A stretch of 64,000 nt of DNA from the NCBI RefSeq assembly GCF_964204645.1, contig NC_134027.1, forward strand, positions 19,890,485 through 19,954,484, given 5' to 3'. This DNA is from Tubulanus polymorphus. Its lineage: Eukaryota; Nemertea; Palaeonemertea; Tubulaniformes; Tubulanidae. The position numbers were made by a program, and so were the translations under genes. Below, in pieces: positions 37,214 through 46,426 of the stretch; within the stretch, counting starts at the first letter, position 1, and each line of letters starts with the position of its first letter. The notes below the pieces were generated by a model that saw nothing but the letters and a program-made list of their open reading frames with translations, made no database searches and was not told where the DNA came from.

Positions 37214-38474
37214 TCACCCCCTTCCAGCTTTCACGCGCCCCGCGTGAAAAATCGAAGTTTCTCGTAGACGGACAATCGTTCGACATTTCAATGACAGACG
37301 CTCATCGTAATCTTCTAAAATAGACGGACATTCGAGTTTCTCGCGGACGGACAATCGTTCGACGTTTCGATGACAGACGCTAATTGTAATCTTCTAGTAA
37401 ACACGCTACGCAGTCGATCAGCATATCGTCGAACCCGAAGATGATCATGTCCCCTGTCTCGAGTGGATGGACGTGGACTTCCGAAAACGGCTGCGATGAG
37501 TTTCGTGCTGGAGGCGTCCAGATCCCCGAAGCGCGGGCCATCTTTTGACAAAACGGGCATCGAACGGGCACTCCCGGAACTTCCCGGAAAATAGCCGGGC
37601 GGCCATGGACGGTCGGGTGTACATGCGCGAGCACCCTTCACGATTCTGGGTAACATCTATTCTCTTTCGCCGGCCGCGGCTCGTCAGCATTGAGTATCGC
37701 GAGCTGTATGGGGGCCGGGACATCGGCCTTCGGTAAAGGCTTCTCGATCGCTGTATGCTGGGGTCTGGTTCCCCCACCAATCCTGAAATTTCGTGCCGAG
37801 TACTTCCGGCGAGTACGCTGGCACGCTCTCCGGCTCTCTCGTTCCTTTCTCCAAGCGCTGTATTTCTTCTCTCCGTTTCTCTTCTAGCCTCCTTCTCTCT
37901 CTCTTCTCTCTTGCCTCCTCTTCTACCCTCCTCCGCTGTTCGACTGCCGCCATGCGCGCCTCTTCCGACCTCTTCTTTTTTCCAGCTCGTCTCCTTCTCT
38001 CGCGCACCGGCTAAGTTCTAGGCTCCACTTTATCATTAGTTTTCTCCTTTTTCCGTAACTAATTCTTTCGAACAAACTTCTCCCGGGTTTTCCAGACGCA
38101 ACATCTTCTGGTTTGCCGACTTTTCCTTCATCTTCTACATCGTTCGAGGCGCCGTCAGGGGTGATTTCCTCAACTACGGTTGTAGTGTCTGCCGCTGTCA
38201 AGTCGTCTTCCATTATCTTGGTCCATTCTGTTCCATCTCCGGCTCCTCTCTCTTCATTCGCTACGCTTTCTTCTTTTTCTTTGCTTTCGGTCTCTCCTTC
38301 TTTCTTTCTCTCTTCTTACTTCTTAATCTGTGTCGTCACATCTTCTTCCTTCCTCTCTTCTTTCTTCTTAATCTCTGCCACCACACCTTCTTCCTTCCTC
38401 TCTACCTTTTCTTCCTTCTCTTCTCCTCACGCACCGCACCTGTCAACTCCACCATGTTCTTATCTACTGCGCAC
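37214..38474 (-). other. Ty3 element region between the integrase end and the LTR
   Basis: Several minus-strand frames occur with strongly biased composition: Glu/Arg/Lys-rich at 37684-38213 and Glu/Lys-rich between 38230 and 38460, with breaks between them. Frames of similar length also open on the plus strand because of the composition. This may be a decayed accessory ORF downstream of integrase. No protein family is recognised. Confidence 0.35.
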
Positions 38475-38862
38475 TCAATACCGATCTCTGGCAGTTGGTC
38501 CCACCCTTCCTCCACGATCTTTACTACGCACTGAGACATGGTGACGTCTGGCGTGGCGTCGCAGTGTGTCGCCCCTGTCACTGATTCGGCACTTCTTAAA
38601 TTTGTACTTTATGCCCTCGTGTGTCACCGCTTCACACTTAGTTTCATGGCGCTTCAAGTTCTCTACTGATCGGATATGGTCCCGACAGCCATGACATTTG
38701 AAATTTGACGACCTAAAAATAAAAGAACAAAGAGCGATTGATTACTTTGCTGTTTTAAACAGTAGACAGTGCCTACAAGTAGATATATTCTGGGCGTTGG
38801 CGTTTCGGGCAGGTACGGCCGATGGTTTTACGTCTACCATCTGTATCGTCTGTCATCGTCAT
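38475..38862 (-). CDS. Candidate two-exon zinc-finger ORF in the Ty3 element
   Basis: ATG at 38862, donor GTAGGC after 38777, acceptor TTTTTAG before 38712, stop at 38475. The joined frame is 108 codons and stays open across the inferred 64-bp intron. The second exon encodes a C2H2-like finger (FKCHGCRDHIRSVENLKRHE, with a terminal Cys nearby) followed by an Arg/His-rich finger-like stretch (KKCRISD...RRHARRHH). It could be an accessory nucleic-acid-binding protein of the retrotransposon. The splice model is unproven. Confidence 0.35.
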
Positions 38863-38931
38863 TTCGTCTGTTTCGGGCTCGACAGTCAGTAGAGATCGGT
38901 ATTGCACTCCTAAATACGGCTTAAGTCGATC

Positions 38932-39505
38932 TTAGGAGCTGGACAGCTTGTCCTGCACCTGATATAGGGCATCTGAGAGTCGTTTAATTACGGTAAACGG
39001 CCAAGTCCAGTTCAGGAGTTTGCGGTTTGGATTTCCGTCCGTCAATTTGGGTTGATAGAGCCAAACCCGGTCGATGGCGTTGTACGGCTTCCCGTGACGT
39101 TTTTGGTCGTAAAGTGATTTCTGTCGCGATGTGTTTTTCAGGAGCGCCTTGCGGGCATCTCTGTGTGCCGTTGTTATTCGGGTTCGTACTTGGCCGTGTA
39201 GTCGTTGATGGATGGATACCGATCTTTCGGAGGGAGTCCGACGATCAGATCTAGGGGTAGATCTCACTCAGAAGCATCAGGTAGTTCGGTGACGCTTCTG
39301 TAGTGGTGTGCCGGGCAGAACGATAGGCCATCGAGACGTAGGGAAGTTGTAAGTCCCAATCAAAAGGGTCGTCAGTTGTTGTTAGGGACAACATTGCTTT
39401 AAGGCTCCGATTGAAGCGTTCCACCATACCGTCGCTTTGAGGACGGTAGGGGCTGCATCTGGTTTGATGGATCCCCAGCAGGGTACAAATTTCGCGGAAA
39501 AGGTG
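38932..39505 (-). pseudogene. Ty3/Gypsy integrase, C-terminal part, cut by the Polinton
   Basis: On the minus strand from 39505 the frame reads FREICTLLGIHQTRCSPYRP and then QSDGMVERFNRSLKAML, where the Glu is the third catalytic acid of the DDE integrase. The C-terminal GPY/F-like region follows (RQKSLYDQKRHGKPYN, DRVWLYQPKL, PFTVIKRLSDALYQV), ending at 38932. The upstream half of the gene is missing because the Polinton starts at 39506; it should resume beyond the right edge of the window. The region is GC-richer than the Polinton, which makes the junction obvious. Confidence 0.9.
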
Positions 39506-39590
39506 AGTAATAGGAAAAGTAGGCTTTCATACCAGAGGTCGAGAGGTCGAGACACAACTCATTACCACAAGAAATTTGTTTCCCTTATAA
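39506..39590 (+). repeat. Left terminal inverted repeat of Polinton A (outer part)
   Basis: This 85-bp stretch is GC-richer than the element interior and aligns with the outer end of element B. They share AGTAAT, a (C/G)AGAG...GGCGAGACAC-like block (here GGTCGAGACACAACTCAT), ACCACAAG, and TAATAAATGGG-like or TATAAATGGG-like sequence leading into the first ATG. The partner repeat should lie beyond 64000. Confidence 0.8.
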
Positions 39591-39800
39591 ATGGGAGATA
39601 GAAAAGCATTCTTAGCAACAATAAATAACAGAATAAAACCAGCAAAAAAACAATTTGAAATAAAAAAGTTAGTTGATGTTACAAAAGAAATTGAACATAA
39701 AATATTGAAATTAGAAAAGATAAAAACTAAATATGGAGAGAAAGTATCAGCTAATTTAAGCTACTGCAATGTTAGTACATCGCGAGAATTAATATCATAA
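39591..39800 (+). CDS. Small coiled-coil protein at the Polinton A terminus
   Basis: 69 residues starting MGDRKAFLATINNRIKP at an ATG that directly follows TTATAA. Basic, with a heptad-like middle (residues 25-50 rich in Lys, Glu, Ile and Leu). No known family. Its start lies at the edge of the inverted repeat, the same position that the 38-aa zinc-finger gene occupies in element B. Its end overlaps the end of the convergent membrane-protein gene by about 40 bp. Confidence 0.5.
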   Translation: MGDRKAFLATINNRIKPAKKQFEIKKLVDVTKEIEHKILKLEKIKTKYGEKVSANLSYCNVSTSRELIS

Positions 39801-40081
39801 ATTTTATTTGATTTCTTATACCAACTACACCCAATCAAAATGAATACAATTACAAATCCAGTTGCAAAATATAGATATTTATCAAATATTCTATTATTAG
39901 AAGGAGTAGAAATAACAATATTTTCACCATTTTTATTAACATTTTTATTACTTATTTTTTCTTTTACAGCTCTTTTATATTCTTGTGATTTAATTCCTAA
40001 TTTCCGAGACCATTCAATTTGTTTCTGAGTTCTCGGTTTTTTCTTCACAGTTAATTCCTTCACTTCTTCCTTTACGCTCAT
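39761..40081 (-). CDS. Small single-pass membrane protein
   Basis: 106 residues. A Lys/Glu-rich N-terminal half (residues 1-60) precedes one strong membrane segment (about residues 67-88, YLYFATGFVIVFILIGCSWY) and a short polar tail. The ATG follows TTTTTCTATGATAA, a version of the start motif shared by the element's genes. Family not recognised. A membrane or virion-associated accessory protein is possible. Confidence 0.6.
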   Translation of the reverse strand: MSVKEEVKELTVKKKPRTQKQIEWSRKLGIKSQEYKRAVKEKISNKNVNKNGENIVISTPSNNRIFDKYLYFATGFVIVFILIGCSWYKKSNKIYDINSRDVLTLQ

Positions 40082-40623
40082 TTATCATAGAAAAATCTTT
40101 ACTTTCAATATTTGAAAATGTTATAACTCCAGTTGATAATAATGTCATAAATCCACCTAATTGAAATGATAAATAACCAATCCATTTATTTAATTCGGTC
40201 ATAACTAAATAATCATTTTTTAAATCGGAATATAATCTATTTTCATCTTGAATTGGCAGCATATAATTACATAATTTACTATAACCTTTTACTACATTTT
40301 CTTATATCGCGTCATTAATTCTAGCTGTTCTCGCGGTTTTATAAATCTTAAATAATGTAATAATTTCATCTGATTTCATTGTATCTAATTCATTATAAGT
40401 TAAATTTTTACCGATAAAATTTTTACATTTTCCAGATGCTATTAATAATTAATATTTCTAATTGATGTTTACAATAAAGATAATATTCATAATTATTATT
40501 TGTTGAAACATTATTTAAAGCACCATCATCTGGAGTTAATTTTGTTTCTGTTATTCCTAAATCATCTAAAGTTTTTTCAATTGGAACATCGCCATTTTTA
40601 GATTTTCTTTTTTCACCTCCCAT
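40014..40623 (-). pseudogene. Broken Polinton membrane-associated protein
   Basis: The start MGGEKRKSKNGDVPIEK at 40623 follows TTTTTTTGTTATATAA, the common start motif. The frame is lost near 40430-40450. A second frame carries ITLFKIYKTARTARINDAI and then, after a stop near 40302, a third open block (40262-40014) with LYSDLKNDYLVMTELNKW and a hydrophobic segment (YLSFQLGGFMTLLSTGVITF). Together they suggest one protein of about 200 residues broken by at least one frame change and one stop. Its end overlaps the start of the 106-aa gene. Function unknown. Confidence 0.5.
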
Positions 40624-40639
40624 TTATATAACAAAAAAA

Positions 40640-40925
40640 TTAGTTGTGATGTTGCAACTAGAATTTAACTAGAATGTAACTAAGAATCAACTAGATTGAC
40701 AAACTAGTTGAATTATTATTGTTTTTATTTATTTCTTGTTAAATCTAGTTGATTTTTGTTCCAACTGCCAATAACTAGAATTCAACTAGAATGTAACTTA
40801 ATATATACTAGATTAACAAGCTAGTTAAAATATTGTTGAATTTTATTTGATTTTTGTTTCAAATACCAATAACTAGAATTCAACTAGAATGTAACTAAAT
40901 ATGTAATAGATTAACAAGCTAGTTG
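40640..40925. repeat. Tandem AACTAGAATTCAACTAGAATG repeats
   Basis: Three diverged copies of a unit of about 95-110 bp with AACTAGAATTCAACTAGAAT, GTAACT, TAGATTAACAAGCTAGTTGA and a T-rich spacer. This is the main non-coding gap in Polinton A. Similar words (TTCAACTAGAATTTAACTAG, AGATTAACAAGACAGTTGA) recur in element B at 51420-51500, linking the two elements. Confidence 0.8.
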
Positions 40926-40928
40926 AAT

Positions 40929-41537
40929 TTAAATAAATTCATATTTAAATGGGTGTTGTAATCTAAATAATAATTTTGATCTTTTATTATTTTTCAACTT
41001 ATCCATATATTCATTATGTAAATCATGTGGAATAATATCATTTTCCTCAAGTGCATTTTTCATCGATTTTCTATCTTTATTGTAGAATAAAACTAAAAAT
41101 CTAATGTTTTCTCTAAAATCTTTAACAATTGAATTATATTTTTGATTTAAATCCCAAGTTGTTATCCTAAAATGTCTACCAGAAAAAGCTAAATAACATA
41201 ACTCACTCTCTCTAATTTTTGAATCATGTAGATTAGCACAATCATCTATAATGAATAATGTATTAGACCCTTTATAAATATCAATTGCTATTTTAATACA
41301 ATTATCTAGATTTTCTTTTACTGTTTTAGGATCTAGTATAATAAATTCATTATTTCTAGTAATATTTCTATCATAAGTTTGATTAAATTCATATGTTGGA
41401 CAAAATAATACTATATTATCAAAATAGTTTTTATAAACAGTTTCTAATAGATTTAATATATAATAAGTTTTTCCACAATTTGTTACGCCAGGAATTAACA
41501 TATTATGAGGCTCAAATATAAATAATTCCTTATTCAT
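40929..41537 (-). CDS. Packaging ATPase of the A32/FtsK-HerA type
   Basis: 202 residues, open throughout. Walker A is GVTNCGKT at about residues 17-24 and Walker B is TLFIIDD at about residues 92-98. An FSGRHFRITTWDLNQKY segment follows, where family members have a sensor-like region ending in Gln. Polinton ATPases of about 200-230 residues are thought to pump DNA into the capsid. The ATG follows ATATATAA, and the integrase stop codon (41538-41540) touches it, giving TAAATG. It is one of the few undamaged genes of element A. Confidence 0.93.
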   Translation of the reverse strand: MNKELFIFEPHNMLIPGVTNCGKTYYILNLLETVYKNYFDNIVLFCPTYEFNQTYDRNITRNNEFIILDPKTVKENLDNCIKIAIDIYKGSNTLFIIDDCANLHDSKIRESELCYLAFSGRHFRITTWDLNQKYNSIVKDFRENIRFLVLFYNKDRKSMKNALEENDIIPHDLHNEYMDKLKNNKRSKLLFRLQHPFKYEFI

Positions 41538-42667
41538 TTATATATTTTTAATTTTACTTGATAATATCCATTCATTGAATTTATCTGCCCATCCAACCCA
41601 TTTTACTAAAGAATATGTTTTTCTTTTAACAGTTTTTGTTTTTAATACTTTTTCAATTTTATATTCTTGTTCTAGATTTTCAGTAGTTAAACTCAATTCT
41701 TCTTCATAAAAATACCCATCAACTTCTTCACCATCTAAATCTTTTTAAATTTATAGACATATGGTTTTGTTGTTATTACCTTTTTTATTTTATATATTTC
41801 CCTAGTAAAATTTCGATCGTATCCCTTGTCAAATATCTTTTTATACTTAGAAATTCTAACATTTTGACCAACTTTAAATTTAGGTTCACCAAAATCATCT
41901 ACAAGAAATGCTCCATATAAATTATTCCAAACAATTTCAGCATTTTCAGGTTTTCTAGCATCAATAGGTTTCATTCCAATAGAAGAATGGTAAGAATTAT
42001 TATATCCTTCTATCAATTTTGGTAAAACATCAATCCATTTAAAAGTATTATTTGCTGTAAAATATTTCCACATTCTTGTTCTTAATGTTCTATTACATCG
42101 TTCAACAACTGCTGCTTTTTTATCCGATTTTGTTGAAAAATATTTAATATTATGATTATCGAAGAGTTCATGAACAAGTGAATTATCAAATTCTTTTCCA
42201 TCATCAAATTGTATTTTTTCTGGTTTTAGTTTATCATCCGAAAGAAATTTTCTTAAAACATTTGATGTTTGTGCAGCATCTTTTCTATAAAGTGGGAAAC
42301 TCCATACATAACGACTAAAAATATCAATTATATTCAATATCCACCAATAATCATCATTATCTTTTTCAAGATTTTTCATATCAATTAAATCTCCTTGCCA
42401 CTGTTGATCTACATAACTTACCATAGTTTTACGAGTTTTATATTATCTAACAATTTTTTTATGTGTTGTATATGTTGGTTGTTCTAACATAAATTCATTT
42501 ATATCTTTATATTTAACTAAATTTTCCGGGATTATCTTATCTAATTTATCTTGGTTTACCTGACGCCATATATTTTTGGTAGAAGAATAAGCAACCGAAC
42601 TCTCAGGGTTGTAATATAAATTTCTTAAATATTGTTCTTTAGTATTAGGAGTTTTTTTATCCCCCAT
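41538..42667 (-). pseudogene. Retroviral-type integrase with chromodomain
   Basis: The start MGDKKTPNTKEQYLRNLYY (42667) follows CGATATATAA. The N-terminal part ends in YTTHKKIVR at a TAA (42443-42445). The frame then continues through the DDE core: DLIDMKNLEKDN, IDIFSRYVWSFPL (the Asp of LINIIDIFS-type), FDDGKEFDN and the Glu in KKAAVVERCNRTL. A one-base change near 41755 moves the frame into a chromodomain (YKIEKVLKTK, YSLVKWVGW, NEWI; about 41550-41640). Polinton integrases of this layout insert the element and make 6-bp duplications. One stop plus one frameshift make this copy a pseudogene, unless they are sequencing errors. Confidence 0.9.
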
Positions 42668-42697
42668 TTATATATCGTTATTTTCAACATTATATTT

Positions 42698-43944
42698 CTA
42701 ATATTGAATACTATGTAATTGAGAATTTACAATATTTAATTGCGCGTCAGATATAATATAAATGTGCATTTTGAAATTTTTGTCTCCTCTTTTCTTTGTC
42801 ATGAATAATTGTATCCCATCTTTTGTATTTTGTAGTTTTTTCCCAGAACCATGTAATGAATTATCCTCTGTTGTTCTAAAATCTAACCATAATGCATATT
42901 TATTACCGGTATAATAATCAATTTGATTAATATTACAATTTTCAGATGATTTCACTTTTTCATTCATAAAATGTTTTCTAATTTCTGGCCATTGATCTAT
43001 CATTCTCATTCCTTGACAAAATATTTTATTTGCTATTCCTTCGATAGTTATTTCTACTTTTGTTATTTCAGGATTATAATAATTATCAACATTTATTGCA
43101 CCATTAGTATATGTTGCAATGGTAAAAAATATTAATATACCTTTAATAGATCTTCTTGGGAAGTAAATATTCTCATTAATAATTTCATCACTTGCTTTAA
43201 TAGTTACAGTTTTAAATTTATCAATATAATCATATAATAATGAAAATCCTTGATTGTATTGAGTTTGAATTATACTTGAAATATTTTCATCAGTTACTGT
43301 ATCATATTCTAAACATATATTCGATAATTTATAACCCATATCTTTATTAACGCTAGATATTACAATTTCATTAACAGGAGCAAATGTTATTTCGAATATA
43401 ACATCTTCTTGAATTGCGTATTTATATAAAGGTGCATTATTATTTATCAATTCAAAGTCTAATGGAATTTTAAATTTGCTTCCATATATACTTTTTATCA
43501 ATTTATCTATAGCATTAGTTAATATTGCATTATGTGCTTCTGATCTTAATTTATTTTGGTTTTCTGATTGGATTCCTTGAAATATCATATTATTTCTATT
43601 TTCTTTAGTTAACCATAAATCTTTATAATGCATAAATAAATTATAATCATCTAATGAGAAAACTGTTTCTGGTCCAATCTTTATAGTTAATTTTTTAATC
43701 AAATATCTTCCAACATTATCAGCAACATAATTATTATTATTACCAGTTACTTTTATATCAGCTGATAAATAAATACTATTTGGAACATAAAAAAGTATTT
43801 TGTGTTAATCTAGGAATTCTAACATATAAAGTTTCATCGGGATTAATATTAGAAGGGTTATGAGTAATTATATGATGTGATCTTTCTGCTTTAATAACAT
43901 TAGATATTCTATTTCTTAGAAGGATTGATATAACTCCCACTCAT
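42698..43944 (-). pseudogene. Major capsid protein, double jelly-roll
   Basis: The ATG at 43944 follows TTTTTTTGTTAAATAA. Codon 12 is TAG, and a T6 run near 43800 shifts the frame. From 43702 to 42698 the frame is open for more than 330 codons. Blocks recognisable from Polinton/adintovirus hexon-like proteins are IPLDFELINNNAPLYKYA, VIFEITFAP, ISNICLEYD-like (LSNICLEYDTV), FPRRSIKGIL, YYNPEITKVEITIEG, GSGKKLQNTKDGIQLF, and the end HIYIISDAQLNIVNSQL. Full length would be about 415 residues. The role is to build the icosahedral shell. Confidence 0.88.
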
Positions 43945-43984
43945 TTATTTAACAAAAAAATTAATTATTTATTTTTGATTATGT

Positions 43985-45416
43985 TTACTTGATTTCTTTT
44001 GATATCATATTCACTAACCCAAAAATAATTGCACTTACAACCGTAATTAAAAATAAAATAATATGTTCAGCAGCAAAGTTAATAATGTTCCCAGCAGATT
44101 TCAATATAAAACCAACAATTGATGCAATAATTCCTGGTAAAGCTGTAGCAGATTTTTTAGATAGTTCCCATAAATATTTTGCAAATTTTTTTAAACCATC
44201 CTTAACTTTATCTTGTATAGAATTATTATTCGGAGGTTTATCCGGTTTATTGGGAGTAGGTGTAGATTTTAATGAATTTGATATAGCTAAACCAATTCTT
44301 GTGAATACCATAGTTACAGCTGTTAGAATTGAAAGAATTGTTATACCTTCTAACTTAAATAATAACTTTATTCTATCTTTCAATAATATTTCAGAATCTG
44401 GTTTTATTATTAACTCTTTAAAAATAACTTTTAATCTATTAATATTATAATCATATGATTTTAATAATAATTTAATTTCTTCTTTTTGTAATTCTATGTT
44501 ATATTCTAAATCATCTTTTTCTTTTTCTAAATATGCATTTCTTTTTTTAAATTAAATTTCTTCAATAACTTTAATTATCTTTATCTAATTTTAGTTGTTC
44601 TATTTCTTTAGTTTTATCAGTTCTCTCTTTTTCCAAAGTTCTAATTTCAAAATCTCTTATACTTTTATCATGCGCAATTTTATCAGATGCAAGTCTTATA
44701 CTAATAATTTCTCTAATTGCTTTATCAGAAAATATATTTAAATCTTCTAATTCTTGATCTGTTGCATCAAGTAATCCATTTGGTAAAAGTTTTTCAATTG
44801 GAACTTTATTTGATTTAAGTTTACCAGAAGTTGTTTCTGGTTCTAAATTATTATCGATTGTTTCAAATAATTCATTAATTCTTTGTTTAAATACTCTTTC
44901 ATTTTTAATAATTTCTTCTTGTGTTACATCTTCTATTTCATTACTATTTCTTATTCTTTTAATTCTAGATAGGTCTAACTTAAGCAAAGTTGATTCTGCT
45001 AATATTTTGTTTTGTTTTTTATAAGAGATATCAATATAATAATCATCTTTCAAATTATGATAATATTCACCATCTAATGATTTTAATTCTGTTACTAAAA
45101 GTCTGGCGCCTCTATCATTTATATTATATCCAGATCTTTCAAATATAGGTTTCAAATTATAAATATATTCATTATATTCTAGATTTTGCTTTACTAAATC
45201 TGGATTTTCATTTTCAGGATCTATTCTCGATTTAGTTCTTCTATCAAATTCATCTGTTGATGGGTCTTTAGAACCACTACCTGCTAAATTAGAATTATAT
45301 GCTGATTCATCATCATTATCAATATTAGTTTCTGCATCATTATAATCATCATCAATATACCCTTCATTATTATTTCCCATTTCTCCCATTTCATAATCTT
45401 CTACACCGTCTGTCAT
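43985..45416 (-). pseudogene. Coiled-coil membrane protein of Polinton A
   Basis: Start MTDGVEDYEMGEMGNNNEG at 45416 after TTATTATGTAA. The first 280 codons (45416-44571) are very acidic at first, then helical, ending in a coiled coil rich in Glu/Lys (RTLEKERTDKTKEIEQLKLD). After a broken stretch at 44552-44575 the coiled coil continues in another frame (about 44550-44390). Then come a hydrophobic segment (EGITILSILTAVTMVF), a Pro/Asn linker (STPTPNKPDKPPNN) and two further membrane segments near the end (LPGIIASIVGFILKSAGNII and a later one). About 475 residues when whole. Probably a virion-associated protein; the exact role is unknown. Confidence 0.65.
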
Positions 45417-45432
45417 TTACATAATAAAAAAA

Positions 45433-45668
45433 TTAAAATTTAAAATACAATATTCCTCCGATTACAATTCCTATACAAGTTATAGCTAATTTAGTATTTT
45501 CATGGGATTTTTTATCATCATTTAGTTTATTTATTTCATGTTGAATATTATCAGTTTTTATATTTTCTGATGTATTGTAATCTTTTATTTTAGAATCATT
45601 ATTTAATTTAATATTCTTAGTTTTAGTTTCTGTTGATTGAATATGTTTTTTATTTTTTAACCTTCCAT
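45433..45668 (-). pseudogene. Small single-pass membrane protein, frameshifted at start
   Basis: The ATG at 45668 forms TAAATG with the stop of the gene upstream. The frame stops at once, but a one-base change within codons 3-4 opens a frame of about 78 codons: Lys/Asn-rich, then a C-terminal membrane segment (LAITCIGIVIGGILYFKF). The downstream ATG at 45416 follows after 16 bp. Function unknown. Confidence 0.5.
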
Positions 45669-46112
45669 TTATTTTGGAGCAGTAATAATCTTTTTATTTA
45701 TATCATTTAATCCAAATGAATTATTTATTGTTGCAGTTTTAATTAGATTATTATAACCAATTATATTTCCCATCTTTAATACTAAATCATTAGAAATAAT
45801 AAATAGATTAGGGCCTATACAATAATTTAATCTAATATGTGATTTATCTAAATAATTTTGATATCTTACAATGTTTTCTGGAATCGATCTATTTTTATCA
45901 TTATGAATTGAATCTTCAAATAATACTTTAAATTGTTTCTGTGCAACGAATGAAGTGTCATCATTTCCAACTATTGGTGATCTTGTTTCAACTTGCGGGC
46001 CTAAAATACATATCAAATAAGTTCTAATAGATTGATTTATTCTTTGTATTCCAGCTTTAGTAAAACCTTCACTATTTTCTAAAATGAAATTAATCCAACC
46101 ATTATTGTTTTG
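45669..46112 (-). pseudogene. Conserved Polinton protein, 3' half (cut by element B)
   Basis: Open from the element-B boundary to the stop at 45669, containing LGPQVETRSPIVG, FVAQKQFKVLFED and GPNLFIISNDLVLKMGNIIG. It is the continuation of the gene starting at 56549: both halves are in the same frame when B and one copy of the duplicated GTTTTG (46107-46112) are ignored. It probably belongs to a structural protein conserved among Polintons (from memory of the family; not named with certainty). Confidence 0.75.
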
Positions 46113-46197
46113 AGTAATTAGAAGATGGCGTTTTCAGATCAGAGGGCGTGAGGGCGAGACACCACTCATCACCACAAGTAATTTTTTTTCCTAATAA
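46113..46197 (+). repeat. Outer cap of element B inverted repeat (left; mirror at 55814-55898)
   Basis: GC-richer than the rest of the arm: AGTAATTAGAAGATGGCG, then GATCAGAGGGCGTGAGGGCG, AGACACCACTCATCACCACA and a T run before the ATG. The mirror copy at 55814-55898 is identical apart from orientation as far as I can see. It aligns with the start of Polinton A at 39506-39590, so it probably contains the integrase recognition sequence and a terminal promoter. Confidence 0.85.
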
Positions 46198-46314
46198 ATG
46201 GGGGAGAATGAACACCAACCAGAAAACAATAATGTCAATAAAAATCAATATTATTGTCAATATTGTAAAAAATACATCGATACATCTAATAAAACACGAC
46301 ATGAAAAATGTTAG
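46198..46314 (+). CDS. 38-aa single zinc-finger protein (left arm)
   Basis: The ATG directly follows TTTTCCTAATAA at the inner edge of the terminal cap. The N-terminal half is Asn/Gln-rich; the C-terminal half is a compact C-x2-C-x11-H-x3-C finger (CQYCKKYIDTSNKTRHEKC). Short, but present in both arms with one visible residue change (Pro8 here, Leu8 in the other copy), which supports a real gene. The same position in Polinton A is taken by a different small gene. Possible DNA-binding regulator; unproven. Confidence 0.6.
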   Translation: MGENEHQPENNNVNKNQYYCQYCKKYIDTSNKTRHEKC

Positions 46315-46426
46315 AAATTATATTGATTCACTAGAAATAAAAGATACAAATTAAATTTTTTTTTGTTGCTTTTTTCCAAAAATAAACACACTTTTTAATA
46401 TAAAAGCGCTAATAAAATGATAAAAT

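Noticed and set aside
37380-38544. Overlapping long open frames on both strands
   Set aside because: Strong GC and purine/pyrimidine bias opens several frames at once; no family motif was seen in the plus-strand ones.
43989-44450. Plus-strand frame of 153 codons
   Set aside because: It is the antisense shadow of the coiled-coil membrane protein gene, with no start motif.
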